Shown: positions 22,393 through 34,340 of the stretch, piece after piece
Position numbering within the stretch: the stretch's first letter is position 1
Layout: every line of letters begins with the position of its first letter
Origin: Mnemiopsis leidyi
Lineage: Eukaryota > Ctenophora > Tentaculata > Lobata > Bolinopsidae
Assembly: GCA_000226015.1 (NCBI GenBank)
Contig: JH153265.1
Location: 156,873-209,194, forward strand
Direction: 5' to 3'
Length of the DNA stretch: 52,322 nucleotides
Position numbers and translations under genes: made by a program
Notes under the pieces: model-generated
Told to the model about the DNA's origin: nothing
What the model saw: only the letters and a program-made list of their open reading frames with translations
Database searches by the model: none

Positions 22393-25300
22393 ATGGAAAT
22401 GTTCTCATTCCAACGCGACCCCACAAAAACCTACTGCGAAGCTCTGTCAGACGTGCTCTTCAAATCGGGTCTAGCCATCACGCTGTTGTCATGTGTAGCT
22501 GTAGCTCTAAACCTAGGAATTCTAGTCGTGTACTGGAGAGCGAGACGATTACTGACCCCTCAATACTTGGCCATCATCAACGTCGTGGTAAGTTCTACTT
22601 CTATAAGTATATGTCTTGGTGATTACTGACCCCTCAATACTTGGCCATCATCAACGTCGTGGTAAGTTCTACTTCTATAAGTATATGTCTTGGTGATTAC
22701 TGACCCCTCAATACTTGGCCATCATCAACGTCGTGGTAAGTTCTACTTCTATAAGTATATGTCTTGGTGATTACTGACCCCTCAATACTTGACAATCATT
22801 AACGTCGTGGTAAGTTCTACTTCCTATACTTATAAAAGTTATATATTCTTAGTTTAGATAATTTATAGGTAGAAAATACAGTTGATTATCCCCCAATGAG
22901 TTTCCTCAATCACAATGAGTGCATATACTGAATTGATTCAGCCCTATTCACTCTTATTTTTGAAATTTTCTTGTATTCAAAATTTCTACCCCACTTCAGG
23001 TTTCAGATTTATGCAGTGCTGTTGTCGGAGTTACTTTCAGAGGACCAGGAATGATCGATCCAACGTTAGTTCTTAGCATAGCTGAGTCTCACTTCTCAGT
23101 CTTGAGTAGTTTTAGTAAGCTAGTACTGACACTGTACTTCAGCGCATCTCTAGAGATGGATAATAAACTCAGCATGGAACCTCGACTTTCAAAATATCAA
23201 TATGTTCCACACTTGCAGTAAGATGACGTTACTAAATTTATAGTAAGATTTAAGTGTTAAGAGTAGAGTAGAATTCTCAGTGCCTGTTTAAAGATACAGG
23301 TGCGGGAGGGCGGCAAGTTTTACAAAGAACTAGCTTATCGGTGTGCAGGTGTAACCGTGACTTTATTATTTGACTTTAATCGTTATAAAGCAATGAAAGG
23401 CATTAGTTTGACATTCTCATATTATTTGTTGTAAGCAGTCACACCCTCTTACTGCCAAGATATCGATAAATTGATGGAATAAGATAACTGCAACTAATGT
23501 CTACACAAAGTATGATACAGATTTTGACATGGAATCAACAACAACTATAGCATTTACAAGTATAGCTCTACAAGTATAAGCAAAAACTTTACACCTAGCA
23601 CCTGTTTTGCTACAAGCACCATTTAGAGCTCTAGTGCAAGCACCAACTCTAGTACAGCCAAACGTAGTACAGTGTACAACTACAAGCACCAAATATTGTA
23701 CAAGCACCAACTTTACTATAAGTACCATCTCTGCAACAACAACTACAAATACCCGACCAACTACAAATAACCGACCAGCTTGACTCCAAATCTCCACAGT
23801 TTTTACTACGTCAAGTCAGCTTGCCCGGACGAAACAGCAGACAAGTCTGCCGCAAACCAAGTCACAACATTCTGCTTCTGGGCTCCCTACATCGCCTGGG
23901 CTTTTGCTTATCAGAACGCTGCTGCTATCGCTGTCTTATCTATAGATCGGTTCATAGCAATTACTTTCCCATTTTGGTAAGTCAATATTTTCATTTCTAG
24001 AACTTTATTAGCGTGAGGTTAAATAAAGGTCGTTACTTGACCAGTCTAATCAATAACATATTGAACAAGTTTCCGAGTCCTCTCCAGGAACTGTAACTTT
24101 AACATTTTCTGGAACCTGAAGTAAAATCAAAATGAATTAATGACAACCCATCTAATTCTAATTCAAACAAGGCCGCAGACAATGTTAAATTCATAAATGT
24201 AGACAGTCACTATAACTATAAGCTTGAAATGAATATTGTCTGGCCTGGTTTGAATGTTTAATCATGTTAATGTTATTAGAGAATTTATTTCTATGAACGC
24301 GAAAAACTATAACCAACTCAGGTACAAAGTGGTGATAACGAAGACACGTGCACGCAGAATAACCTACATTACGTGGGCCTCCATAATATCCTACCTCTCC
24401 CTACATTTCACTCTACTTCAGATCGGCTACACTACTGTCATGTCAGTAGCTTCATTAACTTCAGTTAACTCTAGTCACTAGTATCTACCGGTATTACATG
24501 TATTGTTTCAGGTTACTGTAAATTTTTTGTCTAATTTTACGATTCGAAGTTCTAGAATGATCAAGAAATAGAATTCAAGTAAGATCTCACATGTCAAAAA
24601 ACGAGTATCCATCACATTATTACAACCATTCCCATATTCCATGTCCTAGCTTGATAATGATATTTCTAAATCACTCGCTGCACTATAACGGGTTATAAAT
24701 ATAATATGATGTCGTACCAGGTTGATAAGATATTTAACTAACTCTCTCTATAGTTGGGTTCCAGCCGACGGTAGGTGCATGTACAAAGTGCATTCCGAGT
24801 CAGCACACATTTCTGAGTGGAGATTCAAGATTATAGAAGATTCTGTATTCTTCCTCTTTCCACTGGCTGTCACAGTGGTTTGCTATCTGATTATACTAGT
24901 AAAGGTGGGCATACTGCAGGTATACTAATATCAAATATGATGTGGAAGTTAATTAAAACTGCTTTATTTCAAGTTTATGTAGGGCTCCATGAACTGCACT
25001 CTCCAATAGATTAGAATTAATTGAACATCTGGATCTGACTTGGTCTTGAATACTAACTCTGCTAAACGTAATTACAGTTGATAAAGTCGCGGCATCAGAA
25101 AGATGAACTGGCAGCAATACAGAAAAAACCCTTGTGTTTGACATTATTTATCGTGATTACGAGCTGTATCCCCTGGATTCTGTACTTCATAGCAAACTAC
25201 ATGCACTTCCGAGTAAAGCACGTTGACGGTAAACAAGTTGGATTAAAACTTTTACAACTAAACTTATCATTTCCTCTCTTTCAACCCATCTATTTTCGCA

Positions 25301-25850
25301 AACAAAGAAATCTTGACCACTCCAGCAGTCATCAAATCAAACGATCACATACATATAAGACTTTATGACTTTCTTATCATATCTAAATATTTCAGTGATG
25401 ATAATAAGTTACATATTTTTCTACGTTTCGCCTATCGTGAACCCGATAATATTCTCAACAAGGAGCAAGACCTTCCATTACGTATTCTGGGAAAGATTTC
25501 TCAAATCTAAATCTCGTCGGGTCAGTCAAATATCTTATTTTTCGTTTCAAAACAACATCAAGTTGAGGACACGGAGGTTTACAAAGTGACATTTCTATCT
25601 TTTAAGTTTATAATACAGCTGCACTTAATGACAGCACTGTTGGTTAACGTCAGCCCAATTTCAGCAAGAGTCGTACATGAGAAGATACCTTAAACAGAAG
25701 TCAAGTTCGAGCAAGTCCAACACATCCAGCTACTCCAGACGTGGGAACTTTCTCCCTCCAAAATCACGTGACCAGATTTCCCTCAAGTCTAAATGTGAAC
25801 CGAGCAGTGCTTTAGTGCTGGAAAACACTTACAAAGATCAATGTGTTTGA
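22393..25850 (+). CDS. Rhodopsin-class GPCR, opsin-like but lacking the TM7 lysine; 8 exons, 389 aa
   Basis: Exons: 22393-22587, 23000-23064, 23800-23976, 24322-24441, 24754-24904, 25078-25228, 25396-25520, 25665-25850 (TGA). All phases agree. Seven hydrophobic segments are present: TM1 around LAITLLSCVAVALNLGILVV, TM2 with VSDLCSAVVG, TM3 ending in the DRY variant IDRF, TM5, TM6 with the variant SCIPW, and TM7 with SPIVNPIIF. ECL2 has VPADGRC, recalling the opsin W/Y-x-P-x-G-x-x-C pattern. The residue six positions before the TM7 Asn, where opsins carry the retinal-binding Lys, is Tyr. The serine-rich last exon is a typical phosphorylatable tail. Two donors are GTCAGT. A related receptor rather than a true opsin is possible. 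The class A call is secure; the opsin link is tentative. Confidence 0.85.
22547..22843 (+). repeat. 74-bp tandem array duplicating the exon 1 splice donor
   Basis: Three perfect 74-bp units (22547, 22621, 22695) and a fourth diverged one (from 22769) follow each other. Each contains the last ~41 bp of exon 1, the donor GTG|GTAAGT and 33 bp of intron. Only the first donor keeps the receptor frame: reading past it meets a stop (TGA at 22627-22629) before the second donor. Confidence 0.95.
23575..23775. repeat. Degenerate ACAAGCACCA array in receptor intron 2
   Basis: Words such as ACAAGCACCA, CTACAAGCACCA and ACTACAAATA(A)CCGACCA recur irregularly through the last 200 bp before exon 3, ending about 25 bp before the acceptor. 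Confidence 0.55.
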
Positions 25851-26764
25851 TGGGGAGTGAGGGATGAGCTACACGTTACAACATGACTGTGTACCTAATT
25901 TGTACCTGTAAACCTAGTTTGAACCTGTACAATTAAGTTTTTAGTTTGCACCAGTATACCTAAGTTTTTAGTTTGAACCTGTACACCTAAGTTTTTAGTT
26001 TGAACCTGTACACCTAAGTTTGCACCTGTACATCTAAGTTTGCACTCTCTTAAAATTTTCAAGGCGATGGAATCGTAAAAGTTAACTGAGCATGCTTGGC
26101 ATTGAACACTATTTTGCCAGTTTGATAACATATAAAATGGGAGAAAATTTATCGAAGAGAAGAAAATGAATGAATACTGTGCGAGTTCATAGTTCGAGCC
26201 GTGGCCTAAACTGCTAAAATTGTTGACAGATAAAATTAATTCACGATAAACTTAGTATTTCATAATTCATTGACCTTAATAATTGAGTATGCAATTGTAT
26301 TGGTGTTCTGTTATTGATCATATCTAACGATTATCAGATAACAGTAAATATAAATAATTGAGAAATGACATATAAGATTGTGTAAAAGTATTAATCAAAG
26401 ATTTGTATTGACATAATTTTGTTGATCAAATATATATCGTCTGACTCTAAAATCTAATATAATTGTTTCTAGTACATCTAATACATTACACGTAGTGAGA
26501 AAAAGGTGGTGAAAATTACAAATTAATCCAATTTCGTGAAAACATCAAGTTCGATTAGGCACAGCCATTGTATTCACATCACAAGCAATCACCAAAAACT
26601 TTAATAAAAGCAAGCTCTAGATAGATAAGGACGCCAATCTATCATTCAACTTTCAAGAAACTCATAAAAACAAAGAGGTATCATTACCGTCCACGATCAG
26701 GCAAGATTTTGAATTTTGATAAGAGCAGTTCCCGCATGTTGTCATGGTGACAGTCCCCACGAGT
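25851..26764. other. Convergent intergenic region between GPCR and SH3YL1
   Basis: It holds the 3' ends of two converging genes. The first part carries a minisatellite (25898-26046), which may lie in the receptor's 3' UTR. The remainder is AT-rich with no coding exon. Confidence 0.6.
25898..26046. repeat. Minisatellite, units of ~22-33 bp
   Basis: The unit is built on GTTTGAACCTGTACACCTAA followed by GTTTTTA in the longer forms, repeated about five times. It starts about 50 bp after the receptor stop codon. Confidence 0.8.
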
Positions 26765-29700
26765 TCACGATACCACCCGAACATAGTTGGCGGGAAATAT
26801 TCCCACTTTCCCGTTAAATCGACCCTCCCACCAGTCGAACTCTAGGCCAGTTTGTGTCAATATCTCGATACGATCATTCCTCTGAAAGAAACAGAACTTT
26901 AGTGACATGAGACATCTGACCATCGAGGAAAATTTTACAATTTTTAAGTCACTTATATTATATCATAAATTATCGATCATGACATCTGAACGAATACAGT
27001 GAACCAACATGTAGGTTGTTAAAACAACAAAATTCTGGTCTCTGGACCCTGGTCTCACCTGAAATGAGATGTCACATGACATTTCCCCGGTGAAGTTGTA
27101 GAGAGCTTCGCCCCACTGCCTGTCTGATTGTGGGGGTTGTGTACCCTGGTGAGGGGCACTCTGAGGGTTGTAGGAACGTTCAACAGGGGGAGGCGGCGCT
27201 GGGGCTCGTTTGGCGGGTTGTCGAGGAGCTGGACCTGGGGATTGCAGCTTCTTTTGAAATTTCCAGTTATAATGTTGAAACTTGAAGCGTTGAAATTTTA
27301 AACGTTGAAACTTGAAAAAACTATAGTACTGTTGTACTGTTTTGGGGTCCCTCGTAAATAGTTAGTTTGTGAAACAAAAAGCGAAAACACGCGAATGTAA
27401 TGCCATGACCTTCCATAGTCCATACTATAATAAGACACTAGAAAGTAAGCTACTGAGTCTACCCTCGTACCTTTCTTAGAGGCGATAGGTCGGGACGGAG
27501 CGGCTCTAGGAGGTCCTTTACTGGCGTGTGTCTTCACTGAGGGTTTACTCTTTCCAGACTTCTTGTTGGACAGGAACTTAGCTTTCCCTGCAAGTTTTAA
27601 GTTACATTTACTGGAGTTTTCATGAAGGTGGGAGCTGTTTGATCTGATAGTCAAACAACCATATCGTACAGACTACAGGTTGCAGGTACCAAGACAGGCT
27701 AAGGTTGTACAATAAGGTATATAGACACTGCATTAGCAACGAACATATAAGAATTAGAATAGACAAAGTACATTCCATCTAAATCATTCGACACATGCAA
27801 TTAGTGCTGTACAGTGTACACTGTATATTTTATTATAACACTATATTTTATTATAACACTATTTAGACAGAGTGACAGTATTATGTTGTAGTAAGGTTAA
27901 CAGATAAGGAATTTATTTAAAGAAAAAGATAAGACGAAAAAGAATTATTATCGAAAAGCAATAAAATAATGAGTTAAGAGTAAATAATGATTAAAGAGGT
28001 GACTTTAAATGAATAACATTGTTAACTCTGTACAGATCATTGTGTGCATAACAAGACAAGTCAAAAACTTACGAAGAGTAAGCAGTTCCTGAAATTGCAG
28101 TATATGCATGCTCACATAAACCTTATCACAAAGTACAGCGTATTACAGAACACACACAAATGCTAAAGGATGACAACACACACATGTGTCCAGCTTACCT
28201 AAGGGCATCTGTCCAGAGGCGTATTATACCAAGACCAGGCGAGCTATATATAATTAGTCATTAATGAACAGTCATATAATACTGGGAGAGCAACGGGGAG
28301 GCGATAATTTGGTAGCAACAAGGTAGGGGGTAGTAGCAACTTGTTATTACAAGTACACAATAAAAGTGTACACTGTACAGTGTGAAATGTATTGTGTGAA
28401 CTGTACATTATTAACAGTACAATGATTCACACGGCTCCTCTTATAGCTTTTATTCGTATTGAATGTGATATCAAATGTGATACTTAACTGAATGTGATGT
28501 TAAACCGCAGTTAGACAGTCAAGTTATTCCTAACTTAATAATAAAGCATGAGTCGCAGAAGTGATCACAATTACATTTGGCCGGTTAAGCAGCCAAATTT
28601 GGCTAAGATCAAAGATATCCTCATATTAAAGATTCTTGACAAATAGCTACAAACTATCAGAATTTTACCAACGTTAAAGGTGAAATGTCACGTAATATTT
28701 TACAACCGACCTTGAGCATAATTCTCGATAAAAATTAAAACGATGTTCCAAAACACAGGATCATGACAAGATTTAAGCAATGACAAGATTTAAGAAATCA
28801 TCAGTGTTAGAAAAACTATCAAACCTAGAGGCACAATTTAGACCGTTCAAGCTTCAAAGACTTGAGAGCATAGAACGTGAACTGTAAAGCGACAAATTCA
28901 GTAGAGAACACAAACAGACTCAGCTAATAAGGCAGCCTGCTACAACGGAAAACACAAAAAGGCAATTATTCCATATATGGAGACGCAGTAATAACATCCG
29001 AATGCCACAAGTAATACAATCTGACGTGTTATACATGTCGATTCATTTCCTTCCAGCAGGACTGTAGAAGCTCTAAATATTGTAAATATTAGACCCTGAC
29101 TGCTATGTACAAGTGTAACGTCCATTATAACAATACAAGTGTACGACTTGAAAGTAAAGCAGGTTCTTCTGTGTAATTTGATCGTGTTTATAAAGGGCCT
29201 ATTTTCCTTTGATTCAGTGTATAGAGCAAGTGCGGCCTGGTTCAGTCGGATGTAACTTGTTCAACGTTCATGATGATCTACTTAAATCGTGATAAAATAC
29301 AACACGTTCTCGGGTGAAAGGGCATAAATAGAGATAGCATAAATACAGATAGTATGTACAGATAGTACAGATAGTACAGATAGTACAGATAGTACAGTGA
29401 TAAGAACAAAGCAATAGCTAAGACTGATGATACTGGACTCTGGAGAAATAAAAAAGCTGGTGGAGCTAGACACACTGCAAGAGTAAAACTTGCACAAGCC
29501 ACAAACACGACTTGCGTATTTATTAAACACTGCAAACTCAATATGTCAGAAGATCAAGAGCCACGTACCTTTAAAATTGGTGTTGTAAGAAGATTGGGAT
29601 TTATTCTTGGGTTTGCTGTGATATTTCTCTTCTGCAGCTAGACCTTTCTCTGCGTTCTTGTTAGCAAACTTGTTAAGTCCTGGGGAGAATTATCTTACAT

Positions 29701-32700
29701 TTTTATTCAACTCTAAAAAACTTAATTACTAGACAATTATGTGTGAAAGTGGTTGCGCGACACATGATCCTAAAAATGATACCTTTAATTCCGTATTTCT
29801 TCTCCACAGCTTTACTGCCGACGTCCACCATTTGTTTAGTACCTTTTCTTCGGGAGTTTCGAGTAAGCTCCTTCAACACCTGTAAAACTAATTCATAACT
29901 CACCAGAGACTATCAGTCGAATCATCATTGACTTCTAATACCGCAAAATTTGCTGTTACTCTGCTGTCCATAAACAATGTCCCTGTGTTTTGAAATTTTT
30001 CAAATGTTTCTAACTTACAGAAAAAGGACTAACCTCGTGAAGAATGTTACATTCCCCAAACGGTTCAACTCGACCAGAAAGAATATCACTTGCTCTTATT
30101 CGAGGCCCGTAACACCTAAAAAATCGAATCTTGATACTATAATCAAAGTTTAAGCAACATGCGTATAATTGACTGATGCTGTTTGAAGGGTCGGAATTTT
30201 ATTTTTAAAGATCGATTGGATTAAATCAGTAAATGATAACCCGTAACAGTGAAGCTACTGCGCAGAATATGTTGTGACGTCACTTTGACCAAGCTATACT
30301 CACTTTGAGTTAGCTTTTCTCCTCTCCAGAACTAGAGTTCCTCCCAGGTTTATACCGACATAGAGACCCTTAGCTTTAGCGTATGTGTACATCGCCGCCG
30401 GGGACTTGATTGCAACGTCTACTTCCAAATCTCTGGGTAAGATTTCTGTTTGAGAAACCACGAGGCAGACAAGTATGGATAGTGTTAACATGGAATTCAG
30501 GGCATGGAAGTTCTTTGTGAAAAATCTTTTAGCAAACATAGCTTAAACATCCATACTCCATAGTTCTAGAAGTTTTAAACTGCAATTCCTTAACCTACTC
30601 AGCAAGAGATTTGATATTTGTATGGCTGTGCTCAACACTGTTACAAGCTAACATGTAAGTCAACTAAAAATTCAAATGAAACCCAACATTATCGCAGACG
30701 GGAACTGCAAAAAGCGGCAAGCTGATGATAGTAGTTCTAGTATGGGGTTACCCCCCCCCCCCCTCGCCCCCAGTATGAAAAACCTGCCAAGCGGACCGGC
30801 AGCTACCGAAATGTTTCCTCCCAAAATCACGTTCTTTCCTTTCATAAAGGCTTTCACAGCGTTCGAGGTCATCAGCATCATTATTATCGCGGTCCACTGG
30901 GGTTATGCAGTCGTTCAGACTTTAGATATGAAAGAGTAATATCGGTTCGGTTTGAAATTTGAATCACTAACCATTACATCTTACATAAGATTCGTATTGT
31001 AGAAAAGTGGCGAAGAAATTTTTCCTAATCTCAACTTATCCGTGTGAACAAACAGCGAATTTCAAGTTAAAAAACAGGTCGCTTTATTCGCGCCTCAATA
31101 AATGAATTTAAAAACATGCAGAATATTTTCTAATTCTTACCTCGAAACCAAAGTCGAATCCTCCACACAGCCCCACGATGCCAACAGCAGATGGAGCTGA
31201 CCAGTCTGGAGAAGGATAATGTCGATTTAGATAAATTGTAAATTGTTGACTTTTTCATGAACTTTTTCTGTTTACGGTTATTGCACACAGCATTCGACCG
31301 GGGTAGGATCTGGCCTAGGAAAAATTTTGAACTTAACAAGACTTAGGATCTGAACTTACTTCGATATGAGTCCTGAAGCAATATAATGAAAGGATTCTTC
31401 TTAATTGAATTGCATAATTTTTAAAAAGTATAAGAAATCACCAAAGCAAGGAACGTTCATGAAACTTGATACTCTGGACATCTTTCTTTAAAATCAAAAA
31501 TCGATTTTCTGTTTAATCAATAATTTCCGGCCAAATTCACGACAGGAATTAAAAACAAGCAGGGGCCGGGAAGATATAGCTCTCCCGGCACCGGGAATCG
31601 CGGTTTACCGATATAAAACTTCAATTATAGCTGCTATATAGCAATAACTGCTATATAGCAATAACTGGTGGGGCATTACGTGGATAAGGAACTATTTTTG
31701 GCAAAATTTCCAGTCAAGTTAACGATAAAATCAGACATTTAAAATAAATGTTGACATGAAAAGTATTTAAATAATAAGTGATTACTGATTACAGTATCAC
31801 GAACACGACCAGTGAGAACATGGAAAAATATTGTTTATCTTAAACAACTTCCAACTTACCACCAGAGGGTAGTTTAGCGACGACAATCCCTGAGCCCCCT
31901 CGTGCGGAGATAAAGCAGCCCAACTGACAGTAACTTATCATGGCCACGCCCTTTGCTCTAGCGAAAATGGAGGCAGGGATGAGCTTGTCAGGTCCTGGAA
32001 TGTTGCCAGGTGAATGAAGAAACTTTTACTCATGTCTAGTGTGTACCTAGGTACATCCACCTAATAAGAACTTAACATTAATCAATAATATATTTCATGA
32101 TCGACCCCAATAATGAATGGTCCGCATGCGCCTAATTTCCTAATATTTATACCAATATTATTTGCTACACCGTGACCGAGGTGCAGTCTTGAGCGTGCCT
32201 TATATCACACAGTTATTTTACAGCTACCAGCATCCAACCGTGTAAATACTAAATATCTGCAACAAAGTAGACGGTAGGTAATTATAAGACGGTAGAACTC
32301 GGTATTTTGGACACCATGGTCTTTATGACAAGGTCAAACTTCATGGTCGCTTCACTATCTAGAGTGATTTACACATCTGGTGCTCTAGCCCAGGGTGCTA
32401 CATAGTACATATGGTCATATGTCGAATGCGAACTAGCCACTCCATAGATTTAGCTATGTTATTAGTTTTCTCTGAAGTCAGTAAAATCTTTTCTTTAAAA
32501 ACTTTCCTAAAAAAGGAATTTTCTATAAAAGCTTTCCTAAAAAGGAATTTTCAAGTCTACAAAAAACGAACAAAAGAAGCCAAATTTATGGATGAATGTA
32601 TGTGGCTGCAAAATTCTGAGGCTTATTTCCTTTGTGCATTTGGCGACTTAAAGACTTTGTTTGGTCGATTTGTTTTATATTGTGGTTGAAACACATTTCA

Positions 32701-34340
32701 GAGAATTCTGTTTTACTCTTTTACAAGAGCACTTACCGTACCGTGAAAATCGATCATGGATTTTATCAACAAAAACGATTATTTTTAAAAAGCAAAGAAT
32801 TACATTGAAGTTTAAAGTTTATTAACACAACAATAATTTTCATAAAGCAAAGAATTATATTGAAGTGATGCCAGAACTCTACAGACCGCCACTTATCATT
32901 TTTCAAATGATTTGGAACAGTCTGTCATTTTTTGTAGGAGTCCTCGGGAACTCCTTTCTGCTTTACGGCATGATTCGTCACAAAGCTCTAAGGATGGACA
33001 AAATGTCGGTGTGGATTACAAAAAATGTGTCCGTTGCTGATCTCCTGAACTGTTTTTTCGTTCTTCTACCAACCCTTATAACCCAATTTATCGGACACTG
33101 GATTTTCGGAGAAAGCTTGTGGTTCGTTCACTTTGCCTGGAGGTACTCATTTTTCGTTGCAAACATTCTGCTCCTAAATATTCTGTCATTAAACAAACTT
33201 CTCAGGTGTCTGTTCCCGTTGCGAAATATGTCCCCTTCTTGCAGACAAAGACGCGTTGTTACCATGGTATCAGCAATTTGGAGTGCTATACCAATGTGTT
33301 GGACTTTGGTATTGTGGTCGATGGGCTATATGGCGGCTAATGTTAACTCGCGATACATGGGTGCCTTTGAGATTGGCAATACATGGCTGAGGGAAAAACC
33401 ACACACGGATCTGATTCGGAAAATTCTCATGGGTATAGCTTTAACGACCAGTATGCTGTGTTTCACAATGGCAGTTTCCACGACGGTGATCTTGGTTTAC
33501 GCTGTAAAGATGACAAACAGACCGGTTGTCAAGAAAAACATTTTCATTGTCATTGCAATTTGTGTCACTTTTATCGTGACATATCTTCCAGGATGTCTGT
33601 GGTATGCGAAAAAAGATTTGGGCCCGGTTTTCGCAGAGATTGTTTGGTCCTTTGCGTTTTTGTCGGTTTGGATTAATCCCTTCATTCATCTTACTATGAA
33701 TGAGAATTTTAAACAATTCACCTTGAATAAACTTTGTTGCAGGGAAAGCATAGTAATATCATAATCTTAGAAGGAGCTGGTCTACCTGATAAGGTTTATG
33801 AAAGATTTTTGCAAAAAATTCCATTAAATCTAAAATGAAGATTGCAGAACTGAACACATTGACTGCTGTGATCTTATTGCAAGGTAAAAATATTGATAAT
33901 CGATGATTGATACGTCAAAGTTCACTACCAATCAAGTTGATCACCATTTAACATCAAAGTTCTTTTAACCCGAAAACTTTTTGCCAAACCAAAGTAGCAA
34001 GCAGAAACTTTCTCTTTGGAGATATCCGCTAAATTTCCCAGTGTTAGGCCCTTAAAATTCTAACTTGGGATACTTTGCTTTCTAGACTACCATATTTAAC
34101 ATGCCACGAGGGGAAATTCTGATAAAATTTTGACAACGAATTGCATAACATAGCAAAACTACTTGACACAGCAAATCACAAAATTGGCTGACATAGATAT
34201 TATGTAGTATAACAAACAAATTAGAATATCGTCCGAACTTGGCACTCACCTACGTTGGAATCAGCGGTGTATTCACGGAGGAGATTTGCTGATTTCTTAA
34301 TCTCATCCTGCATGGACTGCGGAACGCTGTGAATGAGCAT
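26765..34340 (-). CDS. SH3YL1: SH3YL1 homologue (SYLF + SH3), 11 exons, 410 aa
   Basis: Exons in order: 34340-34250, 31994-31860, 31205-31141, 30896-30784, 30432-30304, 30115-30034, 29879-29783, 29679-29569, 27587-27471, 27234-27059, 26881-26765 (TGA). All phases agree. Exons 1-6 form the SYLF/Ysc84 domain, with landmarks ANLLREYT, ISARGGSGIVVAKLPSG, WSAPSAVGIVG, LGGNISVAAGPLGR and KGLYVGINLGG. These match human SH3YL1 and yeast Ysc84 block by block. Exons 7-10 encode a basic, Pro-rich linker. Exons 10-11 give a C-terminal SH3 domain (ALYNF, FDWWEG, GIFPANYV). In known members the SYLF domain binds phosphoinositides and actin-associated partners and the SH3 domain binds proline motifs, linking membranes to actin. 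At 410 aa it is longer than the human protein (342 aa) because of the linker. The start was chosen by homology; the frame is open upstream. Intron 1 hosts an antisense GPCR gene. Confidence 0.93.
29355..29398. repeat. 9-bp microsatellite (GTACAGATA)n in an SH3YL1 intron
   Basis: About 4.5 perfect GTACAGATA units lie in the long intron 8 (27588-29568), roughly 170 bp from its donor. Confidence 0.9.
32868..33764 (+). CDS. Intronless class A-like GPCR nested in SH3YL1 intron 1, 298 aa
   Basis: A single open frame encodes seven hydrophobic segments. TM1 carries GN (residues 27-28), TM2 VADLL, TM6 the variant TYLPGCLW, and TM7 WINPF (Asn-Pro at 270-271). The usual DRY at the end of TM3 is NKL (109-111) within LSLNKLLRCLFPLR. 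The conserved Cys at the top of TM3 and the partner Cys in the second extracellular loop are both absent, which is unusual for class A. The start is the ATG at 32868; the preceding codon is GTG. The gene lies wholly inside SH3YL1 intron 1 (31995-34249) on the opposite strand. It is probably an orphan receptor from a lineage-specific expansion; the ligand is unknown. Confidence 0.85.
   Translation: MPELYRPPLIIFQMIWNSLSFFVGVLGNSFLLYGMIRHKALRMDKMSVWITKNVSVADLLNCFFVLLPTLITQFIGHWIFGESLWFVHFAWRYSFFVANILLLNILSLNKLLRCLFPLRNMSPSCRQRRVVTMVSAIWSAIPMCWTLVLWSMGYMAANVNSRYMGAFEIGNTWLREKPHTDLIRKILMGIALTTSMLCFTMAVSTTVILVYAVKMTNRPVVKKNIFIVIAICVTFIVTYLPGCLWYAKKDLGPVFAEIVWSFAFLSVWINPFIHLTMNENFKQFTLNKLCCRESIVIS

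Noticed and set aside
30676..30939. Plus-strand 87-codon frame opposite an SH3YL1 exon
   Set aside because: It is the antisense shadow of SH3YL1 exon 4, whose minus-strand reading matches the SYLF domain and joins its neighbours in phase.
32865..32867. Starting the nested 298-aa receptor one codon earlier
   Set aside because: The codon at 32865 is GTG; the first ATG in the frame is 32868, which is the expected start in a nuclear gene.
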